Source: Actinomycetes bacterium
Lineage (GTDB): Bacteria; Actinomycetota; Acidimicrobiia; Acidimicrobiales; Bog-793
Assembly (NCBI GenBank): GCA_021809805.1
Contig: JAJZKA010000010.1
Coordinates: 1 to 46,352, forward strand
Direction: 5' to 3'
DNA: 46,352 nucleotides
The translations under genes and the position numbers were made by a program. The notes under the pieces are model-generated. The model saw only the letters and a list, made by a program, of their open reading frames with translations. It did not search any database and was not told the origin of the DNA. Each line of letters begins with the position of its first letter. Within the stretch, counting starts at the first letter, position 1. Of this stretch, positions 1 to 8,577 are shown one piece after another.

Positions 1-696
1 CGGGGTGGTCATCGAGGCTTGCGAGATCGTCGGCGCCGACATCGACCCGGGTTGGGCGTCGCCCCCCGCGGTGGTGGGTGCGGTGGGTGGGGCCGCGTCG
101 GTCGCTAAGAGACCACGGGCGGCGGTCGGTGCGCGCGGCAGCCGGCGAGCGCTACCGCTCGACCAAGCCCGCGTCTTCGCGAAGCGCCCACGCGGCGGAC
201 CGCTCCGGGTCATCGCCGTGTCGCTGAGTACCAGGAGCGGGAACGACGCCGTGATGTTGGTTGGGCGGCCCGCGGACTGAGGTTGCGCGGGACGGGTGAC
301 GGGGCGACCAGGGCAATGTTCGTGGCTCGGACCTGCTCGAGAAGTGGCTCAGCCCGTCGCCTGTCCAGGTTGCGCGAAGCCACCGTACCTTGGAGGCCGC
401 CAGCACCGTGGCGGCCACGATCGCGCGCCTGGCCGGTGCCGCGGTGTGCAGTGGGTTGCCTTCCTTGGCGGTCGGCCGGCCGCAGGCGACCAGTCCGCCG
501 AGGTGGTGTCGCAGGCCGCGCACGCCGGTACGTGGCGGCCAGGACATCGGGGCTGGGTTCGGCGATCTGCGAGATCGTCCCACCCGCCGTCGGCGGCAAG
601 GAAGGTCGCGAGCGGTGCCCGGCTTCCGATCTCGTGGCACTGCCAATCTCGAATTGGCGGCGGCGCCCACGCGTGGCCTTCTGCCTGGGAAGATGA
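1..696. other. Region without a credible gene upstream of the dcw cluster
   Basis: Several open frames exist on both strands, but none has a recognisable motif, a ribosome binding site or a sensible composition. They look like random open frames in G+C-rich DNA. A minus-strand reading near 450-540 contains GLRHHLGGLVACGRPTAKE, faintly like the box II region of a tyrosine recombinase (LRHxxAS...). It lacks the rest of that domain and is not called. The stretch could be decayed accessory DNA before the division cluster. Confidence 0.5.
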
Positions 697-725
697 TTGA
701 CCGGGGAGCGATGAGTACGTAGAGT
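697..725 (+). promoter_or_regulatory. Putative promoter of the mraZ operon
   Basis: A -35 box TTGACC (697-702) is separated by 17 nt from a -10 box TAGAGT (720-725). This is a good match to the housekeeping sigma consensus. It would start transcription near 732, giving a leader of about 70 nt before mraZ. The -10 overlaps the first MraZ-type repeat, so MraZ binding would compete with polymerase. Assigned by inspection only. Confidence 0.55.
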
Positions 726-757
726 GGCGCGAAGTGGAGGGAAAGGGAGGATTGGGT
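724..757 (+). promoter_or_regulatory. MraZ operator-like direct repeats
   Basis: TGG-core repeats recur with a 10-bp period: gTGGCGcgaa (724-733), gTGGAGggaa (734-743), aGGGAGgatt (744-753), then gGGT. MraZ of other bacteria is known to bind three or four TGGGN repeats separated by 5 nt upstream of its own gene. Their presence directly upstream of mraZ indicates autoregulation of the whole cluster. Confidence 0.65.
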
Positions 758-801
758 CTTCTCTTCCTCCGGATCTTGCGCAGCGAAGGGACATCGCCGG
801 G

Positions 802-1215
802 GTGGCGCTCACAGCACGGTTCTTTGGGAGGTATGAGCACGCCCTCGATGTCAAGGGGCGGCTGATCCTGCCTGCCAAGTTGCGCATCCACCTCGGCCAG
901 CACGGCTACTTGACGCCCCATCTTGAGGGGTGTCTCGCGCTTTGGACGGATGGCGAGTTCGAGAAGGAGGTCGAGGTCCGTCTGGCGCTCGCCGATGGCG
1001 ATGCCGGGCCGCGTAACGCGGTGCGCGATTGGGCGGCAGCGGTCTTTGAGGCCGAGATCGACCGCCAGGGCCGCATGGCCGTGCCCGCAGACCTGCGCTC
1101 GTACGCCGGGCTCGAGCAAGAGGTGCTTGTGATCGGCATGATCAATCGTGTCGAGCTCTGGTCGCCCGCCTCCTGGGCGAATCGCGAACAGGACACCGGA
1201 GCGGTGCAGCGATGA
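802..1215 (+). CDS. mraZ: Transcriptional regulator MraZ
   Basis: A 137-residue DNA-binding autorepressor, first gene of the division and cell-wall cluster. It shows the two tandem AbrB-like halves: FFGRYEHALDVKGRLILPAKLR near residues 7-28 and EIDRQGRMAVPADLRSYAG in the second half, each with the DxxGR signature. The GTG at 802 is chosen because it places RFFGRYEH at the usual MraZ N-terminus and follows a purine-rich AAGGG (786-790). The frame is open back to 724, but that would put the start inside the operator. The stop overlaps the rsmH start (ATGA). It is expected to bind the TGG repeats at 724-757. Confidence 0.93.
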   Translation: MALTARFFGRYEHALDVKGRLILPAKLRIHLGQHGYLTPHLEGCLALWTDGEFEKEVEVRLALADGDAGPRNAVRDWAAAVFEAEIDRQGRMAVPADLRSYAGLEQEVLVIGMINRVELWSPASWANREQDTGAVQR

Positions 1216-2372
1216 GCGCGGTGCTCAGTCCGTCTCGCCCCGTCACAGACCTTGGTTTCCCCCCGGATGCCGCGAAGCTCGCCTTCGGGTCATCCCTCTC
1301 CGCCAACGCCGGCGGCGACGACAGCGCACCTCGCGCTGGCGCGGCATCCGGGGGGCCAGGGGAGTCCGTGCCTGCTGGGGCGCGGGCCGGCGCTTCGGCC
1401 GGTCGTTTCGCGCACGAGCCCGTGATGCTCACCGAGGTGCTGGCGCTCTTCGCCCCGCTTGGCGGTGGACTGGTGATCGACGCCACCGTTGGCGGTGGCG
1501 GCCACGCGCAGGCGATCCTCGAGCGCCGCAGCGACCTGTGCCTGCTCGGGCTCGATCGTGACCCGGAAGCCGTGGCGGCGGCCCGCGAACGGCTCGCCCG
1601 TTTTGGCGAGCGCGCCCGGGTGGAACGCGCCCGCTTCGATCGCCTGAGCGACGCGCTGGCGGCCGAGCGCGCCCGCCGGGGCGTCGCGGACCGTGCGGTG
1701 TTTCCCCTCGTCGCGGTGCTCTTCGACCTCGGTGTCTCTTCCCATCAGCTCGACGTGGCCGAGCGCGGCTTCTCGTACCGACACGGTGGTCCGCTCGACA
1801 TGCGCATGGACCCTGAGGTCGGCCCCTCGGCGGCGGACGTGGTCAATGGCTGGGGCGAGGCACGTCTCGCGGCGCTGTTCGCCGAGCACGGCGAGGAACG
1901 TTTCGCTCGGCGCATCGCGCGAGCGGTCGTCGCCGCCAGGCCGCTTTTTCGGACCGACGTACTTGCCGAGGTCGTGGCGGGTGCCCTTCCCGCTGCCGTT
2001 CGCCGGCGCGGCCATCCGGCGCGCCGCGTCTTCCAGGCCCTGCGCGTTGCGGTCAACGAGGAGCTCGAGCAGCTGCCGGGGGCAATCGACGATGCCATTG
2101 CGGCGCTTGCACCCGGGGGGCGCTGCGTCGTGTTGGCCTACCACTCTGGTGAGGATCGCATCGTTAAGGAGCGCTTCCGCCAAGCGGCGACGGGCGGTTG
2201 CGTCTGCCCCCCGGGCCTGCCGTGCGGGTGCGGTGCCCGCCCCCTCGTCCGGCTCTTGACGCGCTCGTCGCGCCAGGCGAACAGCGAGGAGAAGGCAGCG
2301 AACCCCCGGGCCGACGCAGCGCGCCTGCGCGCCGTGGAGCGGCTCGATGAGACCGAGGAGCCCCTTTCGTGA
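1212..2372 (+). CDS. rsmH: 16S rRNA m4C1402 methyltransferase RsmH
   Basis: SAM-dependent N4-methyltransferase acting on C1402 of 16S rRNA, formerly MraW. The family core begins around residue 65 with RFAHEPVMLTEVL and the SAM-binding loop DATVGGGGHAQAILE. It continues through FDLGVSSHQLD, GFSYRHGGPLDMRMD and RVFQALRVAVNEEL. At 386 residues it is longer than the usual ~310-320 because of an Ala/Gly/Ser/Pro-rich extension of about 64 residues before the first conserved motif. The start is fixed by the 4-nt ATGA overlap with mraZ. Starting inside would remove the coupling but give a standard length, so the extension is a real but unproven feature. The stop overlaps the ftsL start (GTGA). Confidence 0.93.
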   Translation: MSAVLSPSRPVTDLGFPPDAAKLAFGSSLSANAGGDDSAPRAGAASGGPGESVPAGARAGASAGRFAHEPVMLTEVLALFAPLGGGLVIDATVGGGGHAQAILERRSDLCLLGLDRDPEAVAAARERLARFGERARVERARFDRLSDALAAERARRGVADRAVFPLVAVLFDLGVSSHQLDVAERGFSYRHGGPLDMRMDPEVGPSAADVVNGWGEARLAALFAEHGEERFARRIARAVVAARPLFRTDVLAEVVAGALPAAVRRRGHPARRVFQALRVAVNEELEQLPGAIDDAIAALAPGGRCVVLAYHSGEDRIVKERFRQAATGGCVCPPGLPCGCGARPLVRLLTRSSRQANSEEKAANPRADAARLRAVERLDETEEPLS

Positions 2373-2830
2373 GCAGCATCGCGATCACCGGCGCCGCGCG
2401 CCGAAGCACCCAGCGCCCCGAATCGGCGCGCCAAGAACGCGATCAGTTCACCGTCCTTGACGCGCGCACGCTCGCCGAACGCTCTCGGGTGCGTCGCGCT
2501 CGGGTGATCGCGCTTGTTGCCGGCGCCGTCCTTGCCGCCTCGCTGGCGACCGTGGCGATCGGGCAGGATCTCGTGGCCTCCCAGCAGGTGCGTCTCGACA
2601 ACGCCCGCCAGCAGCTTGCGCAGTCGATCGCTGACGAGCAGCAGCTGCAGCTTCGCCGCGCCCAGCTCGAGTCCCCGGCAAGGATCCTGCAGATCGCCGA
2701 ACACCAGCTCCACATGATCGCCCCGAGTTCGGTCAACTACCTCGCTCCCGTATCGATCGGAGCGACGCTCGGCGGCTCGGGGTCCTCGACCAACGCGAGC
2801 TCGACCTTCCAGACACACCGGGCCGGATGA
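2369..2830 (+). CDS. ftsL: FtsL-like septal protein (single TM, coiled coil)
   Basis: A 153-residue bitopic membrane protein identified by architecture and position rather than a sharp motif. It has a basic cytoplasmic N-terminus of about 45 residues and one membrane segment at about 47-67 (ALVAGAVLAASLATVAIG). A short Gln/Leu-rich periplasm-facing coiled coil (QQVRLDNARQQLAQ...DEQQLQLRRAQLESP) follows, then a disordered Ser/Thr tail. FtsL normally binds FtsB and FtsQ and activates FtsWI at the septum. Position between rsmH and ftsI is the classic ftsL site. GTG start in a GTGA overlap with rsmH. The stop overlaps the ftsI ATG. Confidence 0.8.
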   Translation: MSSIAITGAARRSTQRPESARQERDQFTVLDARTLAERSRVRRARVIALVAGAVLAASLATVAIGQDLVASQQVRLDNARQQLAQSIADEQQLQLRRAQLESPARILQIAEHQLHMIAPSSVNYLAPVSIGATLGGSGSSTNASSTFQTHRAG

Positions 2831-4680
2831 GCGCGCCACCACCTCGCCCGCCGCGCCGCGCCGCACCCGCGGCGCCGATGTCGCGCCACCGCGCGCCATC
2901 GCGCCGTCCAGCCGCCTCGGGGTCCCGAAGTGCGGGCCGTGGCGGGGCGGCCTCGGGCGCTGGGGCGCGGACCGGGAGCCGCCAGCGGCACCGCCTCCGC
3001 CTGCTGTGGCTCGCGAGCGCGGTGGCGCTCGTCGCCGTGGTCGGCCGCCTGACCATGGTTCAGTTCTTTGACAGCTCGCGCTATGCGGCGTACGCCGCCG
3101 GCGAGACCGAGCAGAAAGTGGTGCTGCCGGCCACGCGAGGGGCCATCTACGATCGCAACGGCAACCTGCTTGCCGCTTCGGTCCCCACCGTCGACGTGGT
3201 CGCCGACGACTTCCAGATCAGCCATCCGGCGAGTGAGGCGCGTACCCTTGCGCCATTGCTGGGCCTGTCGGTCCCGACGCTCATCGCCGATCTGTCCGAG
3301 CACAACGGCTATGTGGTCCTCACGCGCCAGGCCCCGCCGTCGCTCGAGACCAAGATCGCCCCGCTTGGACTCGCCGGCATCACGTTCCTGCCCGATACCC
3401 GGAGGACCGCACCCGACGCCAGCCTGTTCGAGCCGCTGCTCGGCTTCCTCGGCGCGAGCGGCGCGGGCGTCAGCGGGCTCGAGGAGGAAGAAAACGCCAC
3501 CTTGAGCGGCAAGGCCGGGAGCGAGCTCGTGGGCATCGCGCCCGGCGGCGTGGCGCTCCCCAGCTCGACCAGCCATGTGGTGGCGCCCCACCAGGGCCAC
3601 AGCATCGTCCTCACCATCGACGAGCCGTTGCAGGTCGAAGTCACCAAGGACCTCACCGCCGAGATGAAGCTGCAGCACGCCCATAGCGGGGTGGCGGTCA
3701 TCGAGTCGGTGAAGACCGGTGCCATCTTGGCGATGGTCGACCTCGTCGCCGGGCCGAAGGGCGTCATCAGGCCCGCGGGCCAGAATCTGGCAGTGACCTC
3801 GGTGTACGAGCCGGGGTCGGTGATGAAGATCGCGACCTTCTCCTACGCATTGAAAGACGGCATCATCACTCCCTCGACACCCTTCAGGGTGCCGATGACC
3901 ACGACGATCGGTGGCTACGTCTTCGCCGATGCCGAGTACCACCCGACCGAGACGCTCACCGCATCGCAGATCATCGCCCAGTCCTCCAACGTCGGCACGA
4001 TCCACATCGCCTCATTGCTCGGCATGAAGCGCCTCGGGCACGCGATGGCGGATCTCGGATTCGGCCAGCCGACCGGGTTCAACTGGCCAGGCGAGTCCAA
4101 CGGCATCGTCGGCCCCGCCTCGAGCTGGGTGGGCTCATACACCGGGTCGGTGCCGATCGGCCTCGGAGAGGCCGTTACCCCCCTGCAGATCCTCGACGCC
4201 TACAGCTCCGTGGCGAACGGCGGGGTGCGCGAAACTCCCCATCTCGTGCAGGCAACGATCTCTGGCAACGGCACCGAGCACGCCACTCCGACCACGAGCA
4301 GACGGGTGCTGCCCGCGGGAATCGCGCACGAGCTCATCCCGATGCTCGAAGGTGTCGTCCAAGACGGCACGGCGGTGTGCGCCGAGGTGCCGGGCTACGC
4401 GGTTGCAGGCAAGACCGGGACGGCCCAGCAGGTCGCCCCAGGGGGCAAGGGCTACATTGCGGGGCAATTCAACGCCACCTTTGTGGGCTTCGTCCCCGCC
4501 CAGGCTCCTCAGCTCTCCGGCATCGTGTGGCTCAATCGCTCCGCTGATCCCTACGGCGGCTCGGCGTCTGCGCCGGTGTTCGCCAAGGTGATGGAGTACG
4601 CGCTCCGCCGTTACGACATCGCGCCGCGTGGAGCGCCCAAGCCGAGCCCGTTGACCTGCAGCGCGATCTCCGGCGCGTGA
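2827..4680 (+). CDS. ftsI: Septal peptidoglycan transpeptidase FtsI (class B PBP)
   Basis: A 617-residue class B penicillin-binding protein that cross-links septal peptidoglycan with FtsW. A long Pro/Ala/Arg-rich cytoplasmic tail precedes a single membrane anchor (about residues 58-80, LLWLASAVALVAVVGRL). The PBP dimerisation region (GAIYDRNGNLLA) and the transpeptidase domain follow. Active-site motifs are all present: SVMK with nucleophile Ser331 and Lys334, SSN at 386-388, and KTGT at 529-532. No C-terminal PASTA repeats are seen. The ATG overlaps the ftsL stop (ATGA), and the stop overlaps the murE GTG start. Confidence 0.95.
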   Translation: MSAPPPRPPRRAAPAAPMSRHRAPSRRPAASGSRSAGRGGAASGAGARTGSRQRHRLRLLWLASAVALVAVVGRLTMVQFFDSSRYAAYAAGETEQKVVLPATRGAIYDRNGNLLAASVPTVDVVADDFQISHPASEARTLAPLLGLSVPTLIADLSEHNGYVVLTRQAPPSLETKIAPLGLAGITFLPDTRRTAPDASLFEPLLGFLGASGAGVSGLEEEENATLSGKAGSELVGIAPGGVALPSSTSHVVAPHQGHSIVLTIDEPLQVEVTKDLTAEMKLQHAHSGVAVIESVKTGAILAMVDLVAGPKGVIRPAGQNLAVTSVYEPGSVMKIATFSYALKDGIITPSTPFRVPMTTTIGGYVFADAEYHPTETLTASQIIAQSSNVGTIHIASLLGMKRLGHAMADLGFGQPTGFNWPGESNGIVGPASSWVGSYTGSVPIGLGEAVTPLQILDAYSSVANGGVRETPHLVQATISGNGTEHATPTTSRRVLPAGIAHELIPMLEGVVQDGTAVCAEVPGYAVAGKTGTAQQVAPGGKGYIAGQFNATFVGFVPAQAPQLSGIVWLNRSADPYGGSASAPVFAKVMEYALRRYDIAPRGAPKPSPLTCSAISGA

Positions 4681-6167
4681 GACTCGTCGGCGTGGACAAG
4701 GTCATGGGACCCCCGGTGTCCCTTGAGCGCATCGTCGAACGGGTGCGTCCCCTCGCGGTGCTCGGCAACCCGAATGGCCTGCCCATCCGCGCCGTCGAGA
4801 TCGATCACCGCCAGGTCCACCCCGGCGCGTTGTTTTGCTGCCTACCCGGTTCGCACCACGACGGCCACGACTTCGTCGCTGCGGCGCGCGCGGCGGGCGC
4901 GGCGGCGTTCATCTGCGAGCGCTCCCTCGGCCTAGCAGCCGGAGCGGCGGTCCAGCTCGTCGTCGCGCCAGGGGCGGCGCGCGCCGCAACGGCGGAGGCC
5001 GCGTGCGCGTTCTACGACGATCCGGCGAACGCCCTGCACACGATCGGCGTGACCGGAACCAATGGCAAGACGACCACGACGTACCTGCTGCGGTCGATCT
5101 TCACGGCGCACGGCTGGCGCTGTGGGGTGATCGGCACGCTCGGAGGCACTCGGACAACCCCTGAGGCGACGGAGCTGCAGCGGCTGCTCGCGGAGCTGCG
5201 AGACGAGGGCGCGCAGTGCTGTGCCGTCGAGGTGAGCTCGCACGCACTCGTGCAGCATCGGGTGGACGGGACCTGTTTCGAGGTCGGAGTGTTCATGAAC
5301 CTCAGCCAGGACCACCTCGACTACCACGGGTCAATGGAGGCGTATTTCCAGGCAAAGGCGACGCTCTTCACCCCTGAGCACGCCCGTACCGCAGTGATCT
5401 GCGCCGACGATGGCTACGGGCGCCGGCTGCTCGACCGCCCCAAGATCGAGACGGTCTCCTTCTCGGTTCACGACGTCTCCGAGCTCGAGCTCGGCCTCTC
5501 CGAGAGCACCTTTCGCCTCGGCGGCCGCCGCGTGCGCCTTCGCCTCGGCGGACTGTTCAACGTGCGCAACGCGCTCGGGGCCGCGGCCGCGGCGCGCCTT
5601 GTGGGCGTTGAGCTCGACGCAATCTGCGCCGGACTCGAGCAGGCCGACGGCGTGCCGGGGCGCTTTGAGACCATGACGAGCGCTGATGGTCTGAGCATCG
5701 TCGTCGACTACGCGCACACACCGGCAGGTCTCGAAGAGGTGCTGCGGGCGGTACGCGCGGCAACGGGCGGTCGGCTGGTCGTGGTCTTTGGCTGTGGTGG
5801 CGACCGTGACCGCGGCAAGCGGCCAGTGATGGGCGAGGTCGCGGCACGGCTTGCCGATGCGGTCATTGTCACCACCGACAACCCGCGCAGTGAGGACCCC
5901 GCGGCGATCGCCGCCGAGGTGCTGGCAGGCGTCGGTGATCGGATCCGCTGCGTGGTCGAGCTCGACCGGCGCCAGGCGATCGCTGCGGCGCTCTCGCAGG
6001 CATCGGGTGGGGACACCGTCGTCGTCGCTGGCAAGGGCCACGAGACGACGATGCAGTTCGCGGACGGACCAATCGCCTTTGACGATCGTGTCGTCGTGCG
6101 AGAGGAGCTCGTGCGGCTCGGGCGCGACGTGACCGAAACGCCCGCACCCTTTGGGCAGTCGGCGTGA
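4677..6167 (+). CDS. murE: UDP-MurNAc-tripeptide synthetase MurE
   Basis: Cytoplasmic ATP-dependent Mur ligase adding the third residue of the stem peptide. The P-loop GVTGTNGKTTT lies at residues 124-134. MurE-type VEVSSHAL and FMNLSQDHLDYHG follow. DNPRSEDP begins at Asp401, and DNPR is the established signature of ligases using meso-diaminopimelate, so the wall should be meso-DAP type. At 496 residues it is a normal length. GTG start in a GTGA overlap with ftsI. The next gene is mraY, again with a GTGA overlap; the usual murF between them is missing. Confidence 0.95.
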   Translation: MRLVGVDKVMGPPVSLERIVERVRPLAVLGNPNGLPIRAVEIDHRQVHPGALFCCLPGSHHDGHDFVAAARAAGAAAFICERSLGLAAGAAVQLVVAPGAARAATAEAACAFYDDPANALHTIGVTGTNGKTTTTYLLRSIFTAHGWRCGVIGTLGGTRTTPEATELQRLLAELRDEGAQCCAVEVSSHALVQHRVDGTCFEVGVFMNLSQDHLDYHGSMEAYFQAKATLFTPEHARTAVICADDGYGRRLLDRPKIETVSFSVHDVSELELGLSESTFRLGGRRVRLRLGGLFNVRNALGAAAAARLVGVELDAICAGLEQADGVPGRFETMTSADGLSIVVDYAHTPAGLEEVLRAVRAATGGRLVVVFGCGGDRDRGKRPVMGEVAARLADAVIVTTDNPRSEDPAAIAAEVLAGVGDRIRCVVELDRRQAIAAALSQASGGDTVVVAGKGHETTMQFADGPIAFDDRVVVREELVRLGRDVTETPAPFGQSA

Positions 6168-7204
6168 TCGCGATCTTCACCTCGGGCGGGATCGCGCTCC
6201 TCGTCGCTGGGTTCGGCACGCCGATCCTCCTGCGCTGGCTCCGCCGGCGCCGCATCGGCCAACAGATCCGAGAGGACGGCCCGGCGATCCACCTCGTGAA
6301 GGCGGGCACGCCGACAATGGGAGGGATTGCCATCGTGGCGGCGGTCGTCGCCGGCTACCTGCTCGGGCACGTTGGCACCCACGTGCCCTTCAGCCGTTCG
6401 GGCCTGCTGGCCGTCGGGGCGATCGTCCTCGCCGGCCTCGTCGGGCTGAGCGACGACTGGCTGAAGGTCCGCCGACGTCGCAGCCTCGGCCTCAACAAGC
6501 GCTGGAAGCTCGGTCTGCTGATCGTCGTCGCGGGAGCTTTCTCGATCGTCGCGGCCGAGTTCACGGGCGTGCACACCACGCTCTCGTTCACCCGCTATGA
6601 CCTGCCTGGCCTCGAGCTCGGCACGGTTGGCTGGGTGCTCTGGTCGATCTTTGTGATCGTCGCCGAGGCGAACGCCGTCAACCTGGCCGACGGACTCGAC
6701 GGCCTAGCGGCGGGCTCGGCGTCTTTCACCTACTTCTGCTTCGCGCTGGTGGGCTATTGGGAGATCCGCCATACCCACCCCCAGCTCTACCGGGTCCCCG
6801 ACGGCCTCGATCTCGCGCTCGTCGCCGTGGCGATGGCGGGTGCCTGTGTGGGCTTTTTGTGGTGGAACGCCGCCCCGGCGCGGATCTTCATGGGCGACAC
6901 GGGCTCGCTCGCCATCGGCACGGGCCTTGCGGTGCTGGCACTGCTTCTCAACTTGCAGCTGCTGCTGCCGATCATCGGTGGTCTGTATCTGGTCATCATG
7001 CTGTCCGTGGTCATCCAGATCGTCAGCTACCGCGTCTTCCACACTCGGGTGTTCCGCATGGCGCCGCTGCACCATCACTTCGAGCTGATGGGCTGGCCGG
7101 AGACGACGGTGATTATCCGATTTTGGATCTTCTCAGCGCTGTGCGCGGTGCTCGGACTGGGCATCTTCTACGCCGACTTCCTCAGCCTGGGGACGGTGAA
7201 GTGA
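6164..7204 (+). CDS. mraY: Phospho-MurNAc-pentapeptide transferase MraY
   Basis: Polytopic inner-membrane enzyme moving phospho-MurNAc-pentapeptide onto undecaprenyl phosphate to make lipid I. It has about ten hydrophobic segments and 346 residues, typical of the family. Diagnostic loops are present: KAGTPTMGG, SDDWLKVRRRRSLGL, NAVNLADGLDGLAAG (Mg-binding acidic cluster), FMGDTGSLA and MAPLHHHFELMGW. The GTG start overlaps the murE stop. Its stop is followed within 2 nt by the murD ATG, or overlaps an alternative murD GTG. Confidence 0.96.
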   Translation: MIAIFTSGGIALLVAGFGTPILLRWLRRRRIGQQIREDGPAIHLVKAGTPTMGGIAIVAAVVAGYLLGHVGTHVPFSRSGLLAVGAIVLAGLVGLSDDWLKVRRRRSLGLNKRWKLGLLIVVAGAFSIVAAEFTGVHTTLSFTRYDLPGLELGTVGWVLWSIFVIVAEANAVNLADGLDGLAAGSASFTYFCFALVGYWEIRHTHPQLYRVPDGLDLALVAVAMAGACVGFLWWNAAPARIFMGDTGSLAIGTGLAVLALLLNLQLLLPIIGGLYLVIMLSVVIQIVSYRVFHTRVFRMAPLHHHFELMGWPETTVIIRFWIFSALCAVLGLGIFYADFLSLGTVK

Positions 7205-7206
7205 CC

Positions 7207-8577
7207 ATGTCTGAGCTCGTCCCGCCCTCGGTCGACGCGCTCGCTGGCGTGCAAGCCGTGCTGATCGTCGGGTTCGCGCGCACCGGCCAAGCCGTTGCCC
7301 GGGTCCTTCGCACCCGCAACCTCTCGCTGCGCGTGCTCGACGACCGCCCCGATGCTGCGGCGCGCGAGGAGGCGGCGCGTCTTGGTATCGAGCTCATCGA
7401 GTCGCCCGGACCGCTGGCCCTCGCCCGCCTCATCGGGGACGCCGACCTCGTGGTCGCGAGCCCTGGCGTCCCGCCGAGCCACCCGGCGCTCGGTGCGGCC
7501 CCCGCGAACCGGCTGGTGTCCGAGGTCGAGCTGGCGGCGCGGCTGTCGCCCGTGCCGATCATCGCAATCACCGGGACCAATGGCAAGACGACGGTCACGT
7601 CGCTCGTCGCTGCCATGCTCGCGGCGTCGGGCCGCAACGCGCCGGCGGCGGGCAACATCGGCCGACCGCTCATCGACGCGGTGCTCGCCCCGGGTGTTGA
7701 CCTCGTGGTGGCGGAGGTCTCCTCCTTCCAGCTTCTCTACACCCGCGACCTTCGCCCGACGGTCGCCGCCTACTTGAACTTTGCCGAGGACCACCTCGAC
7801 TGGCACGGCGACGCGCGGGCGTACGCGGAGGCCAAGGCCAAGATCTTTGCCCGCCAGGGCCAAAGCGACGTGGCCGTTGCGAACGCCGAGGACGAGGTGG
7901 TGATGCAGGCGGCGCGGGCTGGGCGCGCGCGGGTCGTGACCTTCGGGCTCGAGCGCGGCGACTTCCACCTCGATGGTGACCGGCTCTTGGGCCCCGACGG
8001 CACCGCGTACGCGCACCTGACGGACCTGCCCCGCGCCCTGCCCCATGACGTGCAGAACGCGCTGGCGGCGCTTGCGATTGCCCGCGATGCGGGTGCCGAC
8101 GCGGCCGCCTGCCGCCAGGCGTTGCGGACGACGACGGTGCTCGCTCACCGCGTCGAGCTCGTGGTCGAGCATGCCGGGGTCGCCTACTACGACGACTCCA
8201 AGGCGACCACGCCGTCGGCAGTGGCGGCCGCGCTGCGCGGCTTCGCCGGTGTCGTGCTCATCGCCGGCGGCCGCAACAAGGGTCTCGATCTCACCGCCAT
8301 GCGCGCTGCAGCCGAAGGCGGCGGTCGGCGCCGGGTCCGGGGCGTCGTCGCGATCGGCGAGGCGGCCGAGGAGGTGGCGGCGGCCTTTGCGGGCTATCCG
8401 GTCGAGCGCGCCACCTCGATGCGCGACGCCGTGCGCGCCGCACGCGCGCTCGTGCGACCGGGTGAGGTGGTGCTGCTGTCTCCGGGCTGTGCCTCCTTTG
8501 ATTGGTACCGCTCTTATGAGGAGCGCGGGGCAGACTTCGCGCGCATCGTGCGCGCAGAGATCAGCGGGGAGGCCTGA
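7207..8577 (+). CDS. murD: UDP-MurNAc-L-alanine:D-glutamate ligase MurD
   Basis: Cytoplasmic Mur ligase adding D-Glu to UDP-MurNAc-L-Ala; 456 residues. Visible motifs are an N-terminal Rossmann-like VLIVGFARTGQAVAR, the P-loop ITGTNGKTTVTSL (residues 121-133), AEVSSFQL, YLNFAEDHLDWHG, and YYDDSKATTPSAVAAAL near the C-terminal domain. ATG 7207 is chosen. GTG 7201 in the same frame overlaps the mraY stop in the GTGA arrangement seen at other junctions, with GGGGA upstream, and is an equally possible start. The stop overlaps the ftsW start (TGATG). Confidence 0.94.
   Translation: MSELVPPSVDALAGVQAVLIVGFARTGQAVARVLRTRNLSLRVLDDRPDAAAREEAARLGIELIESPGPLALARLIGDADLVVASPGVPPSHPALGAAPANRLVSEVELAARLSPVPIIAITGTNGKTTVTSLVAAMLAASGRNAPAAGNIGRPLIDAVLAPGVDLVVAEVSSFQLLYTRDLRPTVAAYLNFAEDHLDWHGDARAYAEAKAKIFARQGQSDVAVANAEDEVVMQAARAGRARVVTFGLERGDFHLDGDRLLGPDGTAYAHLTDLPRALPHDVQNALAALAIARDAGADAAACRQALRTTTVLAHRVELVVEHAGVAYYDDSKATTPSAVAAALRGFAGVVLIAGGRNKGLDLTAMRAAAEGGGRRRVRGVVAIGEAAEEVAAAFAGYPVERATSMRDAVRAARALVRPGEVVLLSPGCASFDWYRSYEERGADFARIVRAEISGEA

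Noticed and set aside
450-640. Possible tyrosine recombinase remnant on the minus strand (GLRHHLGGLVACGRPT)
   Set aside because: Only one loose motif resembles box II; no Arg-His-Arg-Tyr set or fold can be followed in any frame.
6757-7206. Longer murD start inside mraY
   Set aside because: The extra 150 codons are antiphase to conserved mraY motifs; the MurD N-terminal domain begins right after 7207.
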